Shown: positions 53,331 to 63,195 of the stretch, in pieces
Layout: each line of letters opens with the position of its first letter
Numbering within the stretch: position 1 is the stretch's first letter
NCBI GenBank assembly: GCA_963592435.1
Contig: CAVAWT010000003.1
Coordinates: 28,091-92,090 of the forward strand
DNA length: 64,000 nt
Source of the DNA: Phoenicibacter sp963592435
Lineage (GTDB): Bacteria; Actinomycetota; Coriobacteriia; Coriobacteriales; Eggerthellaceae
Direction of reading: 5' to 3'
The notes under the pieces: model-generated
Told to the model about the DNA's origin: nothing
What the model saw: the letters and a program-made list of their open reading frames with translations, nothing else
The model's database searches: none
Position numbers and translations under genes: made by a program

Positions 53331-54815
53331 TTATTCCTTAGCAGCCTCCATCTCTGGAGCATCCTCGCCCTCCATTCCAAAGCTTGTGTCTTTGCCTGTG
53401 GCAATTTTTGCAACCACCGAACCCAGGGCAACGATTGCCAAAACATTTGGAAAGACCATTATCATGTTAAACAAGTCTGCCAGCGCCCAAACAAGATCAC
53501 TTTCGACAAGTGAAGCTATGAACATGAACACACAAGCAATGACGCAGAATGGAAGAACCGCTTTTCTGCCGAAGAGATATTCGATGTTGATTTTTCCGAA
53601 CAAGTTCCAAGAAATAATTGTCGAAAACGCACAGAGGAACAGAGCAATCGCTATGAACCAGTTAGCCAAAGTTTCTCCAAACACTTTGGAAAATGCAAGC
53701 TGTGTCATTGAATTTTTCGTTATGCCTTCAGCTGCCAACACATCATTAAAATTCGGTCCTGCCGAAGCAATCGCTTGTGACACTGCACCACCGTCAGTGT
53801 AGAGCATTGTAACAACAGCAATGCCAGTCAGCGAGACAACGAAATAGGAGCAAAGGAAAACTCCCATCATAGCAACGACGCCTTGATCGTGTGGCTTTTT
53901 GACAACTGCAAGTGAATGAGCGTGTGGAGTTGAACCCATGCCAGCCTCGTTAGCAAAAAGACCACGATTGGCACCTCTTGAAACTGCTGCGAAAACGCTA
54001 AAGACGATTCCGCCAGAAGCGCTCCATGGCGTGAATGCATATTTAAAAATCAACCCGAAGGCTTCGCACATTTCTGGAATGTGTGTCACAAGAACAGTAA
54101 TTCCTCCAAGGATATAGAAAACCGCTTTGAAAGGCACGATTTTCTCGGTGATTGCTGCAAGACGGTTCGTTCCTCCGAGGAAGACCCACAAGCAAAGTGC
54201 AACTGTGATGAGTCCAATAACCCAAGTTGGAACGACGCCACCAGAAGCAGTCGACAAAGCTCCTGAGAGAGCATTTGTTTGCACCATGCACCCCATGACA
54301 CCAAGTGCCAAAGTGATTGCAATCGCAAAGAACCCTGCCATGAATTTTCCGAACTTGCCTTTGAAAGCAGTTTTAATGTAATAGACAGGACCACCGAGGG
54401 TGTTGCCTTCCTTATCCTGCACTTTTGTTTTTTGAGCAAGAACTGCCTCGGCATAATTTGTTGCCATGCCAAAGAATGCAATGACCCAGATCCAGAAAAT
54501 TGCACCAGGTCCCCCAACAAGTAGCGCACTGCAAACGCCAACGATGTTGCCAGTGCCAATCTGACCTCCAACAGCTGTGCAAAGCGATTGAAAAGAACTC
54601 ATCGAGCCCTCTTCACTTTTGCCTTTAAGAGAAAAATTCCCAAAAAGGTTCTTGAGACCTTCACCAAAACAACGCACTTGCACAAACCTTGTTCTGATGG
54701 AGATGTACAGTCCTGTCGCGACAAGTAATATGATCAAAACATAGTCGGTCAAATAACTGTTAATCACGTTCAGCCCATCTAAAAGTGGACCGTTTAGAAA
54801 ATCGATAAAGCCCAT
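53331..54815 (-). CDS. agcS: Alanine/glycine:cation symporter, copy 1
   Basis: 494 residues with about 11 membrane helices. 'CTAVGGQIGTGNIVGVCSALL', 'FFGMATNYAEAVLAQ' and 'ANRGLFANEAGMGSTPHAH' are hallmark AGCS (SAF family) stretches that form the substrate and sodium sites. Family knowledge: sodium- or proton-driven uptake of alanine and glycine. It lies 291 bp downstream of a close paralogue with its own terminator; that space holds only the paralogue's terminator and presumably this gene's promoter. Substrates of the two copies may differ. Confidence 0.95.
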   Translation of the reverse strand: MGFIDFLNGPLLDGLNVINSYLTDYVLIILLVATGLYISIRTRFVQVRCFGEGLKNLFGNFSLKGKSEEGSMSSFQSLCTAVGGQIGTGNIVGVCSALLVGGPGAIFWIWVIAFFGMATNYAEAVLAQKTKVQDKEGNTLGGPVYYIKTAFKGKFGKFMAGFFAIAITLALGVMGCMVQTNALSGALSTASGGVVPTWVIGLITVALCLWVFLGGTNRLAAITEKIVPFKAVFYILGGITVLVTHIPEMCEAFGLIFKYAFTPWSASGGIVFSVFAAVSRGANRGLFANEAGMGSTPHAHSLAVVKKPHDQGVVAMMGVFLCSYFVVSLTGIAVVTMLYTDGGAVSQAIASAGPNFNDVLAAEGITKNSMTQLAFSKVFGETLANWFIAIALFLCAFSTIISWNLFGKINIEYLFGRKAVLPFCVIACVFMFIASLVESDLVWALADLFNMIMVFPNVLAIVALGSVVAKIATGKDTSFGMEGEDAPEMEAAKE

Positions 54816-55028
54816 TTTGCCTCCTTTACATTTAAAAAACCATTTCTCTAATTAACAGAGCAATTTTATTGTATATTTTAATTTGATAAATTTAATTGAG
54901 TTTTAACTAAAAAATTCGGTAAAAGGTTAAAAATTTAGATACCACCCCTTCTACCTGCTGTTCTTTAACTGCAAGTTTCGACGTTCACCTTACTATAAAA
55001 AATTTAAAACTTCATCCTCACAAAAAGA

Positions 55029-55052
55029 AGACCTGAAACAAATTTCAGGTCT
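55029..55052 (-). terminator. Terminator of agcS copy 2
   Basis: AGACCTGAAA with TTTCAGGTCT, loop CAAA, then TTCTTTTTG on the minus strand. The stem is nearly the same as the one after copy 1. Confidence 0.85.
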
Positions 55053-55106
55053 CCTCACAAATAATTTATGTTCTGAGTTAAGAAATTCTGCTAGAAACTT
55101 TTAAAC

Positions 55107-56585
55107 TTATTTCACTTCCTCGCCAGGAGCAAGTTTGCCTGGAATGCCAAACTCGTTGTCTTTGCCAAGAGCGCAAGCGCCAACGACTCCGCCAAGTGCG
55201 ATGACAGCAAAGACGTTTGGAATGACCATGATCATGTTGAAGAAGTCAGCCAACGCCCAAACAAGGTCGCTTTCAACGAGTGACCCGACGAACATACAAA
55301 CGCAAGCAAGGATGCAGAAAGGAATGACTGCTTTCTTGCCAAAGAGATATTGCATGTTGATTTTGCCGAACATGTTCCAAGCGATGATTGTTGAGAATGC
55401 GAAGAAGAACAGAGCAATTGCAACGAACCAGTTAGCGATTCCTTCACCGAAGAGCTTCGAGAAAGCAAGCTGCGCCAGTGAGTTCTTGTCAATGCCGTCT
55501 GCCTTCAGTGCATCAGCAAACCCTGCTCCACTTGAAGCGATTGCGTTGGAGACATCCCCACCGTCCGTGTAGAGCATTGTGACAACGACGATGCCAGTCA
55601 ATGTAACAACGAAATAGGAGCAAATGAAAACACCCATCATAGCAACGATGCCTTGGTCGTGTGGCTTCTCAACGTCAGCGAGAGCGTGAGCATGTGGTGT
55701 TGAACCCATGCCAGCCTCATTAGCAAAAAGACCGCGGTTTGCACCTTTTGAAATCGCCGCAAACACCGTAAACACAACTCCACCGGCCGCACTCCAAGGA
55801 GTGAAAGCATAAGTGAAGATGAGTCCAAATGCCTGAATCATTTGCGGAATGTGTGTCAGAAGCACGACGAGAGCACCAACGATGTAGAAAATAGCCATAA
55901 TCGGAACAATTTTTTCTGTTATTGATGCAAGACGATTTGTGCCTCCAAGGAACACCCAAAGACAAAGAGCAACCGTGACTGCGCCAATCAACCAAGTTGG
56001 GATCATTTCATTGGAAGCAGAGTTGATGACACCTGCGATTGCGTTTGATTGAACCATGCAACCCATAATGCCAAGAGCAAGTGTGATTGCCACTGCGAAG
56101 AAGCCAGCCAAGAACTTGCCAGCACCACCTTGGAATGCAGCCTTGATGTAGTAAACAGGACCACCAAGCGTGTTGCCGTCTTTGTCCTTAACCTTTGTCT
56201 TTTGAGCAAGAATTGCCTCAGCATAATTCGTTGCCATACCAAAAAATGCGATGATCCAAATCCAAAAAATCGAACCTGGTCCACCAACAAGAACAGCACC
56301 GCAAACACCGACGATGTTGCCAGTGCCGACCTGACCGCCAACAGCGGTGCAGAGCGATTGGAACGAACTCATTGAACCTTCTTCGCTGTCGCCTTTCAAT
56401 GAGAAATTTCCAAATAGGCTTTTCCAACCTTCACCAAAACAGCGAACCTGAACAAACTTTGTTCTGATGGAGATGTAAAGCCCAGTTGCGATCAACAGAA
56501 CGACCAAAATGTAGTCGGTCAAATAGCCGTTGACCAAATTGACCCCGTCAAGCAGAGGTCCGTTAAGAAAATCGATAAAACCCAT
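55107..56585 (-). CDS. agcS: Alanine/glycine:cation symporter, copy 2
   Basis: 492 residues, highly similar to copy 1 along the whole chain, both starting with 'MGFIDFLNGPLLDG'. It has the same signature segments 'AVGGQVGTGNIVGV' and 'NRGLFANEAGMGSTPHAH'. Differences lie mainly in the middle loop around 185-195 and at the C-terminus. AAAGGAGG-like bases precede the ATG. The tandem arrangement with matching terminators shows a local duplication of the whole transcription unit. Confidence 0.95.
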   Translation of the reverse strand: MGFIDFLNGPLLDGVNLVNGYLTDYILVVLLIATGLYISIRTKFVQVRCFGEGWKSLFGNFSLKGDSEEGSMSSFQSLCTAVGGQVGTGNIVGVCGAVLVGGPGSIFWIWIIAFFGMATNYAEAILAQKTKVKDKDGNTLGGPVYYIKAAFQGGAGKFLAGFFAVAITLALGIMGCMVQSNAIAGVINSASNEMIPTWLIGAVTVALCLWVFLGGTNRLASITEKIVPIMAIFYIVGALVVLLTHIPQMIQAFGLIFTYAFTPWSAAGGVVFTVFAAISKGANRGLFANEAGMGSTPHAHALADVEKPHDQGIVAMMGVFICSYFVVTLTGIVVVTMLYTDGGDVSNAIASSGAGFADALKADGIDKNSLAQLAFSKLFGEGIANWFVAIALFFFAFSTIIAWNMFGKINMQYLFGKKAVIPFCILACVCMFVGSLVESDLVWALADFFNMIMVIPNVFAVIALGGVVGACALGKDNEFGIPGKLAPGEEVK

Positions 56586-56738
56586 TTTATCCCTCCTTTG
56601 CAGAAACTTCTTAACGTAAACTTACAGAACTACTTCATTATACCTTTTGATACACAAAACATACACCAAAAAGTGTAAAATTTTCGGCGAAATTATCCCA
56701 GCTCAGAGGGTGATTTTTTCTTGAACACGATTAAAAAA

Positions 56739-56758
56739 AGCGCCTTTTTGAAGGCGCT
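56739..56758 (-). terminator. Terminator of eno
   Basis: AGCGCCTT (56739-56746) pairs with AAGGCGCT (56751-56758); the minus strand continues with seven T. Confidence 0.85.
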
Positions 56759-56791
56759 AATAAAAAATTTACTTAATTTTAAAAATTCTTG

Positions 56792-58078
56792 TTAAAGATT
56801 ATAAAAAGCATTTGCTCCTGCATAGTCGGACTCAACGTCGAGTTGTTGCTCAATTCTGATCAATTGGTTATATTTCGCAACGCGATCACTTCTGCAAGGA
56901 GCACCTGTTTTGATTTGTCCAGCATTGACTGCAACAGCCAAATCTGCCAACGTTGTGTCTTCAGTCTCGCCTGAACGATGTGAGATGACGCAAGTGTAGC
57001 CATGGGTCTTTGCAAGCTCGATCGTCTCAAGCGTCTCAGTCAAAGTGCCAATTTGGTTGAGCTTAATCAAAATCGCGTTTGCACACCCAAGTTCAATTCC
57101 TTTCGCCAAACGATCAGCGTTTGTTACAAACAAATCATCGCCGACAAGTTGGACTCTGCTTCCGATGCGCTCAGTCAACATCTTCCAACCGTCCCAGTCC
57201 TCTTCAGCCATACCGTCTTCTATTGAAATGATTGGATGCCTTGAAACAAGCTCCTCCCAATAATCAACCATTTCTTCACTAGTCAATTCGCGACCTTCAC
57301 CTGCTAAAACATATTTTTTCTTATCTTCGTCATAAAACTCAGTTGACGCAGGATCCATTGCAAACATTATGTCTTTGCCAGGTTCATATCCTGCCTTTTC
57401 GCAAGCTTTTTCAATCCACAGAAGTGGTTCTTCGTTTGTCTTTAAGTTCGGAGCGAAACCACCCTCGTCACCAACACCACCACCGAGACCTGCTTCATGA
57501 AGGACTTGTTTTAAAGTGTGGTAGATCTCAGAGCACCAACGAAGGGCTTCCGCAAAGTTTTCGGCTCCAACTGGCATAATCATGAATTCTTGAAAGTCAA
57601 CGTTGTTGTCGGCATGAACTCCACCATTTAAAATGTTCATCATAGGAGTTGGCAAAAGGTGAGCCGAAGCTCCACCGACATATTTATAAAGTGGCAAACC
57701 TGCAGACTCTGCAGCAGCTTTTGCAACAGCGAGCGAACATCCTAGGATTGCGTTTGCACCAAGATTGCTCTTGTTGTCAGTTTCATCCAACGCAATCATG
57801 AGTTCGTCAACATATCTTTGATTGTCTGCTTCAACCCCAATCAATTCTTCAGCGATTTTGCAGTTTACGTTGTCAACCGCTTTCAGCGTCCCCTTGCCGA
57901 GATATCTCTCCTTTTCGCCATCTCGAAGCTCGCACGCTTCAAAAGCACCGGTTGAAGCACCTGATGGCACACCTGCTCTACCGCATGATCCGTCATCGAG
58001 TTGCACGTCAACTTCCACCGTTGGGTTTCCTCTTGAATCGAGAATTTCACGCGCAAAAATGTCTGTTATGATTGCCAT
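56792..58078 (-). CDS. eno: Enolase
   Basis: 428 residues. 'AREILDSRGNPTVEVDV', 'GVPSGASTGAFEA', 'ILNGGVHADNNVDFQEFMI', 'LVGDDLFVTN' and 'VISHRSGETEDT' are enolase signatures, with the magnesium Asp/Glu residues and the catalytic lysine in 'ILIKLNQIGTLTE'. Family knowledge: converts 2-phosphoglycerate to phosphoenolpyruvate in glycolysis. It is 25 bp downstream of the pyrophosphatase gene and ends with a strong terminator. Confidence 0.98.
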   Translation of the reverse strand: MAIITDIFAREILDSRGNPTVEVDVQLDDGSCGRAGVPSGASTGAFEACELRDGEKERYLGKGTLKAVDNVNCKIAEELIGVEADNQRYVDELMIALDETDNKSNLGANAILGCSLAVAKAAAESAGLPLYKYVGGASAHLLPTPMMNILNGGVHADNNVDFQEFMIMPVGAENFAEALRWCSEIYHTLKQVLHEAGLGGGVGDEGGFAPNLKTNEEPLLWIEKACEKAGYEPGKDIMFAMDPASTEFYDEDKKKYVLAGEGRELTSEEMVDYWEELVSRHPIISIEDGMAEEDWDGWKMLTERIGSRVQLVGDDLFVTNADRLAKGIELGCANAILIKLNQIGTLTETLETIELAKTHGYTCVISHRSGETEDTTLADLAVAVNAGQIKTGAPCRSDRVAKYNQLIRIEQQLDVESDYAGANAFYNL

Positions 58079-58103
58079 TTCTTTTCTCCTTTTTCATATA
58101 TTC

Positions 58104-59486
58104 TTATTTTATGTAACTTAAAAGTCTAGGTGCGACTTGTTTTTTGCGAGAAACAATGCCAGGCATCCAAGTGCCTCCCTTGCCTTTGCATTCAATGTCG
58201 AAAACGCGATTCATCGCTTTTCTGTCGCCTTCGCAATAGAACTGAGACCCCTCTTCTATGATGTCTGTCACCATGAGCAATACGAATTTATATTTCTTCG
58301 TCTTCAAAAGAAGATTCATATATTCGCGAATCTCGCTCTCACGAGCTTTGACTGCATCAAGATTGGTCGTCTCATGAGCGCACACCAAAATGACATCTGT
58401 CTCAAGCATGAATTCTTTTGAATCTCCTGCAACAAGCTTGTCAATTGGAAGTTCAGCATCATTTCCTCTTGTTTCAAAGACTTCTTTACCAAAGCTCAAA
58501 GGGTCAGTGCCAATGATGTCGGCGAGATATTCCGCCTGCTCACGGTCGGAATGTGTCGTTGTCGGCGATTTCAAAAGAAGAGTGTCAGTCATTATTGCTG
58601 AAAGCAACACTTCAGCAATTTTTGAAGGAATGCTCACTCTGTGTTTTTCAAACTCAAGACAAATTATCGTTGCAGTTGAGCCAATTGGTAGTCCCAAAAA
58701 CTTGATCGGCTCTTTCGTTGTGACATCAGCAATTCTGTGATGGTCAACGATTTCCAAAATCTGCGCTGTTTCAATTCCAGGCGCTGATTGCAAAGTTTCA
58801 TTATGATCAACAAGAATGACTCGGCGCCTTCCATAAGTCGCAATGTCGGAACGCGTTACGATGCCAACTGCCCTTCCATCTTCGTCGAGTGCCACGCCCT
58901 CTCGAAGTGGGCTTGCCATCAAGTCTCGAATCGCATCTTTTAAGACGACTTCTTTCTCCATGCAATAAACATCTGTGCTCATGAGCTCGCTCACCTTTTG
59001 AGAAAGCGATTCTTCCAGCGACTTCGCAACATCTCCGTCTGCATAATCTTCGTTGTCGATGGCATCGGTCGCCGCAACATATCTCTCAGCAACATTTCTT
59101 GTTGAAATGAGACCTTTAAACTTGCCATCTTCATCCTCAACAACGAGTGAGCGGATGTTGTGCTTACGGAGCAACCTGCCTGCCTCGAGCATCGTCGCAT
59201 CCATGCTGACTGCAATCGGGTCTTTCGTCATAACGTCACAAACACGAGGGTAAACATGACTTATGAGCTCAGGCATTTCAAAGCCATTTTTGCGAAGAAC
59301 CCACTCAGACTCCGCTGGCATTTCGCCCAAACGCGCGGGGAGATATTCATATCCAGCTTCGTCATAGTGATATCTCTCTTTTCTGTCTGAGAGCTTGTTT
59401 TTAAGATAGCTGTAGGCAACAGCCGAACAGATGGAATCATTATCAGGACTTCTGTGCCCAAAGACAAGCACTTTTTCTGTCATCAA
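58104..59486 (-). CDS. ppaC: Family II manganese-dependent inorganic pyrophosphatase with CBS domains
   Basis: 460 residues. The DHH domain begins with 'VFGHRSPDNDSICSA' (metal ligands His and two Asp), is interrupted by two CBS domains (about 78-135 and 155-215), and resumes with 'VLVDHNETLQS' and 'EIVDHHRIAD'. The DHHA2-like C-terminal half follows. Family knowledge: hydrolyses pyrophosphate; CBS versions are inhibited or activated by adenine nucleotides. There is no room for a DRTGG domain between the CBS units, unlike clostridial enzymes. A second ATG one codon later could be used. Confidence 0.93.
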   Translation of the reverse strand: MMTEKVLVFGHRSPDNDSICSAVAYSYLKNKLSDRKERYHYDEAGYEYLPARLGEMPAESEWVLRKNGFEMPELISHVYPRVCDVMTKDPIAVSMDATMLEAGRLLRKHNIRSLVVEDEDGKFKGLISTRNVAERYVAATDAIDNEDYADGDVAKSLEESLSQKVSELMSTDVYCMEKEVVLKDAIRDLMASPLREGVALDEDGRAVGIVTRSDIATYGRRRVILVDHNETLQSAPGIETAQILEIVDHHRIADVTTKEPIKFLGLPIGSTATIICLEFEKHRVSIPSKIAEVLLSAIMTDTLLLKSPTTTHSDREQAEYLADIIGTDPLSFGKEVFETRGNDAELPIDKLVAGDSKEFMLETDVILVCAHETTNLDAVKARESEIREYMNLLLKTKKYKFVLLMVTDIIEEGSQFYCEGDRKAMNRVFDIECKGKGGTWMPGIVSRKKQVAPRLLSYIK

Positions 59487-59538
59487 AGTCTCCTTAAACT
59501 AAAAATTAACATAATTTTATTATATTATGTTAACAATT

Positions 59539-61893
59539 TTACACTTTGACAATTGGTGCAAAATCCTTTAATAGTGTTTTTGTTGCTTTTAGGCGAGAAA
59601 ACTTTATTTTGATCATGTCACCATCGACTCCGACAACTCTTCCTGGTCCAAAAATTTTGTGTTCGATCTGGTCATTGACAGCAAATTCTTTTGATGAATT
59701 TGCATTTGATTTAAACGAAGTTGCTCCTTCGCCCTTAAATCCACCACCAAAAGAGATTTTAGAATGTCTCGATTGGCTCGAACTCGAAACATTCGTCACC
59801 TTACCTGACGTGTAGCTTGATGTTGCACTGCCTGAGATTCCATGACGCGAACCGCGCTTCTCCCAACCTGAACCTTCAAAACCTTGGCTTCCGATGCCAA
59901 GATTCTCTCTTAAATCGCTTGGCACATCAACGAGAAAACGAGATGCAGGATTTGAATCAGTCATGCCATAAAGTCGCCTTGATTGTGCATGACACAAAAC
60001 AAGCTTTTTCTTTGCGCGTGTAAACGCAACATAAGCCAATCGCCGCTCCTCTTCTAAGTCTTCTTCAGTCTTTCCCATGTTCATGTTAGGAAAAATTCCT
60101 TCTTCGAGACCCGCAACGAAAACTTGATCGAATTCAAGACCCTTTGCGGCATGAATTGTCATGCACGTCACAGCATCGTCAGTTGCCGCCATCGCATCAA
60201 GGTCGGTGCGGAGACGAACCCACTCAAGAAAATCTGGCAAAGTCGCTGAAGTTTGCTCAATCTCCACATCTCCTTTTGCAACTTCCCCGTCTCCCGTTGG
60301 TGGCTCAAACTGCGCGTCTAGACTCTCATGCGTTTCTGCAAACTCTTCAGCAACACTCAAAAGCTCTTTTATGTTTTCAATTCTGCTTCGCGCCTCATCA
60401 GTTTGCTGTTCTTCAAGCTCATCAATGATGCCACTTCTGTTAATGATGTTGTCAATTATGTTTTTTAGCTCACCTTGAAATTTGGCAGCGTCTCGAATGA
60501 ACATAACAAATTCAGTCATAGCGTTCTTTGCGCCAGCTCGAAGCTCCCCAGATCCGATCAACGATTCGGCCGCAACGAGTTCAGAACAAGCTAGAACGCT
60601 TGCCTGATCGCGAACTTTTTCAATCGTAGTCTTTCCAATTCCGCGCTTCGGAACGTTAACAATTCTCTCAAATGCCATATCGTCATCGTTGTTTACGATC
60701 AAGGTGAGGTAGGCCATCACATCTCGAATTTCTTTTCTCTCGAAAAACTTTGTTCCACCAACGATTCGATATGGAATGCCACTTCTCAAAAACATATCCT
60801 CCAAAACACGCGATTGCGCATTTGTTCTGTAAAGAACAGCTATGTCATTGTGGGATCTGACTTCTTTTTTTCTGCAAGACTTGTCAATCTCGCTCGCGAT
60901 CCATCTTCCTTCATCTCTCTCATCAGCCGCATAATAAACGCCAATTTTCTCGCCAGCGCTGCCACTAGTAAAAAGCTTTTTCGCCTTTCTCCGCTTGTTT
61001 TTGACAATAACAGCATTAGCTGCGTCCAAAATGTTTGCTGTGGAGCGATAATTCTCCTCCAACTTCACAACTTTTGGATTTTGATAATCTTTCTCAAACT
61101 CAAGGATGTTTCGGATGTCGGCGCCTCTCCAAGAATAGATTGATTGGTCATCATCGCCAACTACCATGATGTTTTTGTGTTTGTCTGCCAACATCTTGCA
61201 GATTTCATACTGCACGCGGTTTGTGTCTTGGTATTCATCCACAAGAATATATTTAAACCTTTGCTGATAGGCCTCTCTAACATTTGGAAAATCGCGAAGT
61301 AAGACGTAGGCATGAAGCAACATGTCATCAAAGTCCACCGCATTTGCTGCCTTTAGGCGCTTTTGATATTCCACATAAACTTCCGCAGTTGTTTTCTCAA
61401 GCGGAGATCCAGCATAGGTCGCAAATTCGTCAGAAAAAACGAGGTCGTTTTTGGCAGTGGAAATGACATTAAGAACAGATTTCGGCTGAAAACGCTTGTC
61501 GTCCATGTGATTTTCTTGCATAATTGCCTTAATGAGGCGTTTTTGATCGTCAGGATCATAAATCGTGTAGTTTTCAGTGAAGCCTAAAAGATCGGCATTA
61601 CTTCTGAGAATTCGACCACAACACTTGTGAAAAGTTGAGACCCACATTCCATTTGCGACAGGTCCAACGAGCTGAATGAGACGCTCACGCATCTCTGTCG
61701 CTGCTTTGTTTGTGAAGGTTATCGCCAGAATTTCCCATGGTGCAACGTTTAGGTCTTGAAGCATGTGGGCAATTCTGTATGTCAAGACGCGCGTTTTGCC
61801 ACTTCCAGCACCTGCCAAAACAAGAAGTGGCCCGTCAACTGTCAAGACGGCTTCTTTTTGCGCATCGTTTAATGTCGATAAGTCAAGAGACAT
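59539..61893 (-). CDS. pcrA: ATP-dependent DNA helicase PcrA/UvrD
   Basis: 784 residues. SF1 helicase motifs in order: 'LAGAGSGKTRVLTYR' (I), 'ITFTNKAATEMRER' (Ia), 'ILVDEYQDTNRVQ' (II), 'VGDDDQSIYSWRGAD' (III), 'CMTIHAAKGLEF' (V) and 'RRLAYVAFTRAK' (VI). The C-terminal Tudor-like segment 'HKIFGPGRVVGVDGDMIKI' is typical of PcrA and binds RNA polymerase. Family knowledge: 3'-5' helicase for repair, rolling-circle replication and removal of RecA. It sits between uppP and the pyrophosphatase on the minus strand. Confidence 0.97.
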   Translation of the reverse strand: MSLDLSTLNDAQKEAVLTVDGPLLVLAGAGSGKTRVLTYRIAHMLQDLNVAPWEILAITFTNKAATEMRERLIQLVGPVANGMWVSTFHKCCGRILRSNADLLGFTENYTIYDPDDQKRLIKAIMQENHMDDKRFQPKSVLNVISTAKNDLVFSDEFATYAGSPLEKTTAEVYVEYQKRLKAANAVDFDDMLLHAYVLLRDFPNVREAYQQRFKYILVDEYQDTNRVQYEICKMLADKHKNIMVVGDDDQSIYSWRGADIRNILEFEKDYQNPKVVKLEENYRSTANILDAANAVIVKNKRRKAKKLFTSGSAGEKIGVYYAADERDEGRWIASEIDKSCRKKEVRSHNDIAVLYRTNAQSRVLEDMFLRSGIPYRIVGGTKFFERKEIRDVMAYLTLIVNNDDDMAFERIVNVPKRGIGKTTIEKVRDQASVLACSELVAAESLIGSGELRAGAKNAMTEFVMFIRDAAKFQGELKNIIDNIINRSGIIDELEEQQTDEARSRIENIKELLSVAEEFAETHESLDAQFEPPTGDGEVAKGDVEIEQTSATLPDFLEWVRLRTDLDAMAATDDAVTCMTIHAAKGLEFDQVFVAGLEEGIFPNMNMGKTEEDLEEERRLAYVAFTRAKKKLVLCHAQSRRLYGMTDSNPASRFLVDVPSDLRENLGIGSQGFEGSGWEKRGSRHGISGSATSSYTSGKVTNVSSSSQSRHSKISFGGGFKGEGATSFKSNANSSKEFAVNDQIEHKIFGPGRVVGVDGDMIKIKFSRLKATKTLLKDFAPIVKV

Positions 61894-61911
61894 GAAAAAA
61901 TCCTTTATATA

Positions 61912-62796
61912 TTAAAGTAGAGTTTTGACGCCGAAATATGCAAGAACAATGATTCCGACGACAATTCGATAAATTCCAAAAGCTGAAAAATCATGTGATT
62001 TGATGTATTTCAGCAAAAACTTGATTGAAATGACGCTGACAACAAATGCGCTCAAAACTCCAACAATCAAAACACCGATTTCAGTTGAGCTCATTCCGAC
62101 GCCACTAACGATCATCTTAATCGTTTTTAGAAGTCCCCAACCAAGCATGACTGGAATTGCAAGAAAGAAAGTATATTCTGTTGCAGCAACGCGCGAACAA
62201 CCAGACAGCATTCCTCCAATTATTGTTGAGCCGGACCTCGAAGTGCCAGGCACAATTGCTAAGCATTGAAAAGCACCAATTTTTAGCGATGTCTTTATGT
62301 CCATTTCATCGACACTCTCAATTTTATGAAGTCTCAATTTTGCATGACTTGTGTGGTGCTTGATGAAAAACTCCTCTTCTTTTCTGTTTTTTCTCTCTAT
62401 TATGATGAAAATTACACCATAGACAATCAATGCGATCGCTACCGTCCAAGCGTTATAAAAATGCTCGTTGAAAAAATCATCCAAAGTTACACCGACAATC
62501 GCTGCAGGAATGCACCCAACTGCAACCATCCCCCACAGCCTCCAAGTGGCATTTTTTTCTTTCGCACTTTTTCTTGGAGAAAGCGGATTAAGCTTGTGAA
62601 AATAGATCACGACAACTGCCATGATTGCGCCAAGCTGAATAACAACAAGAAACAGCTCGAGAAACTGTTTAGACACATTGAGCGTGACAAATTCGTCAAC
62701 CAAAATCATGTGTCCCGTGCTCGAAATCGGCAACCATTCGGTAATACCTTCCACGATGCCGAGCAATAAGGCTTTAAATAATTCTATGAATTCCAT
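61912..62796 (-). CDS. uppP: Undecaprenyl-diphosphatase
   Basis: 294 residues, about eight membrane helices. 'LLGIVEGITEWLPISSTGHMIL' is the first catalytic region (E/Q-rich P-loop-like), and 'PGTSRSGSTIIGGML' the second. Family knowledge: dephosphorylates undecaprenyl pyrophosphate to renew the lipid carrier for peptidoglycan and other glycans, giving bacitracin resistance. The insert 'ERKNRKEEEFFIKHHTSH' between helices is longer than in E. coli. It ends 18 bp before pcrA; the heptamer repeat lies just upstream of its start. Confidence 0.96.
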   Translation of the reverse strand: MEFIELFKALLLGIVEGITEWLPISSTGHMILVDEFVTLNVSKQFLELFLVVIQLGAIMAVVVIYFHKLNPLSPRKSAKEKNATWRLWGMVAVGCIPAAIVGVTLDDFFNEHFYNAWTVAIALIVYGVIFIIIERKNRKEEEFFIKHHTSHAKLRLHKIESVDEMDIKTSLKIGAFQCLAIVPGTSRSGSTIIGGMLSGCSRVAATEYTFFLAIPVMLGWGLLKTIKMIVSGVGMSSTEIGVLIVGVLSAFVVSVISIKFLLKYIKSHDFSAFGIYRIVVGIIVLAYFGVKTLL

Positions 62797-62804
62797 ATAT
62801 TTCC

Positions 62805-62844
62805 TTAGGTTGTAGGTTTTAGGTTTTAGGTTTTAGGTTTTAGG
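62805..62844. repeat. Heptamer repeat, left flank of the four-helix-bundle gene
   Basis: TTAGGTTGTAGG followed by four exact TTTTAGG units (62817-62844). It covers the stop codon of the four-helix-bundle gene and lies between that gene and the uppP start at 62796. Confidence 0.9.
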
Positions 62845-63195
62845 AGACAGTTTTGCAACCATCACTGTCAGCATTCGTCCAACTTCAGATAATAAACCCT
62901 GTAAAGTCAGAACATCTTCTTCATTAAGATAGCCAATGCTAACCGCAAGAAAAACTTGAGTTTCTAATTCTGCTCTTGACCCAGATGCCATTCTAAGAAA
63001 ATTAGAATAGTCTTTTCTTGTGCCCCGAGCACTTCCTTCTGCAATGTTTGAAGGAATCGAAACTGCGGCCCTTCTCATTTGGTTCGTTAAAGAATAAAGT
63101 TCGTCTTTCGGCATCCTTCTCGTGACGCAATAAGTTTCCTTAGCAACCTGCATTGCCTTTTGCCAAACAATCAAATCACGATAACCTGAAGCCAC
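62833..63195 (-). CDS. Four-helix-bundle protein (23S rRNA intervening-sequence type)
   Basis: 120 residues from GTG 63195. 'YRDLIVWQKAMQVAKETY', 'LTNQMRRAAVSIPSNIAEG' and 'FLRMASGSRAELETQVFLA' are characteristic of the four-helix-bundle/IVP family (TIGR02436), first seen in intervening sequences of Leptospira 23S rRNA. Relatives such as Avd bind nucleic acid, but the function of stand-alone copies is not known. Start and stop codons both lie in or against flanking heptamer repeats that are inverted relative to each other, so gene plus flanks look like one small unit of about 420 bp inserted between uppP and tRNA-Arg. Confidence 0.92.
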   Translation of the reverse strand: MASGYRDLIVWQKAMQVAKETYCVTRRMPKDELYSLTNQMRRAAVSIPSNIAEGSARGTRKDYSNFLRMASGSRAELETQVFLAVSIGYLNEEDVLTLQGLLSEVGRMLTVMVAKLSPKT

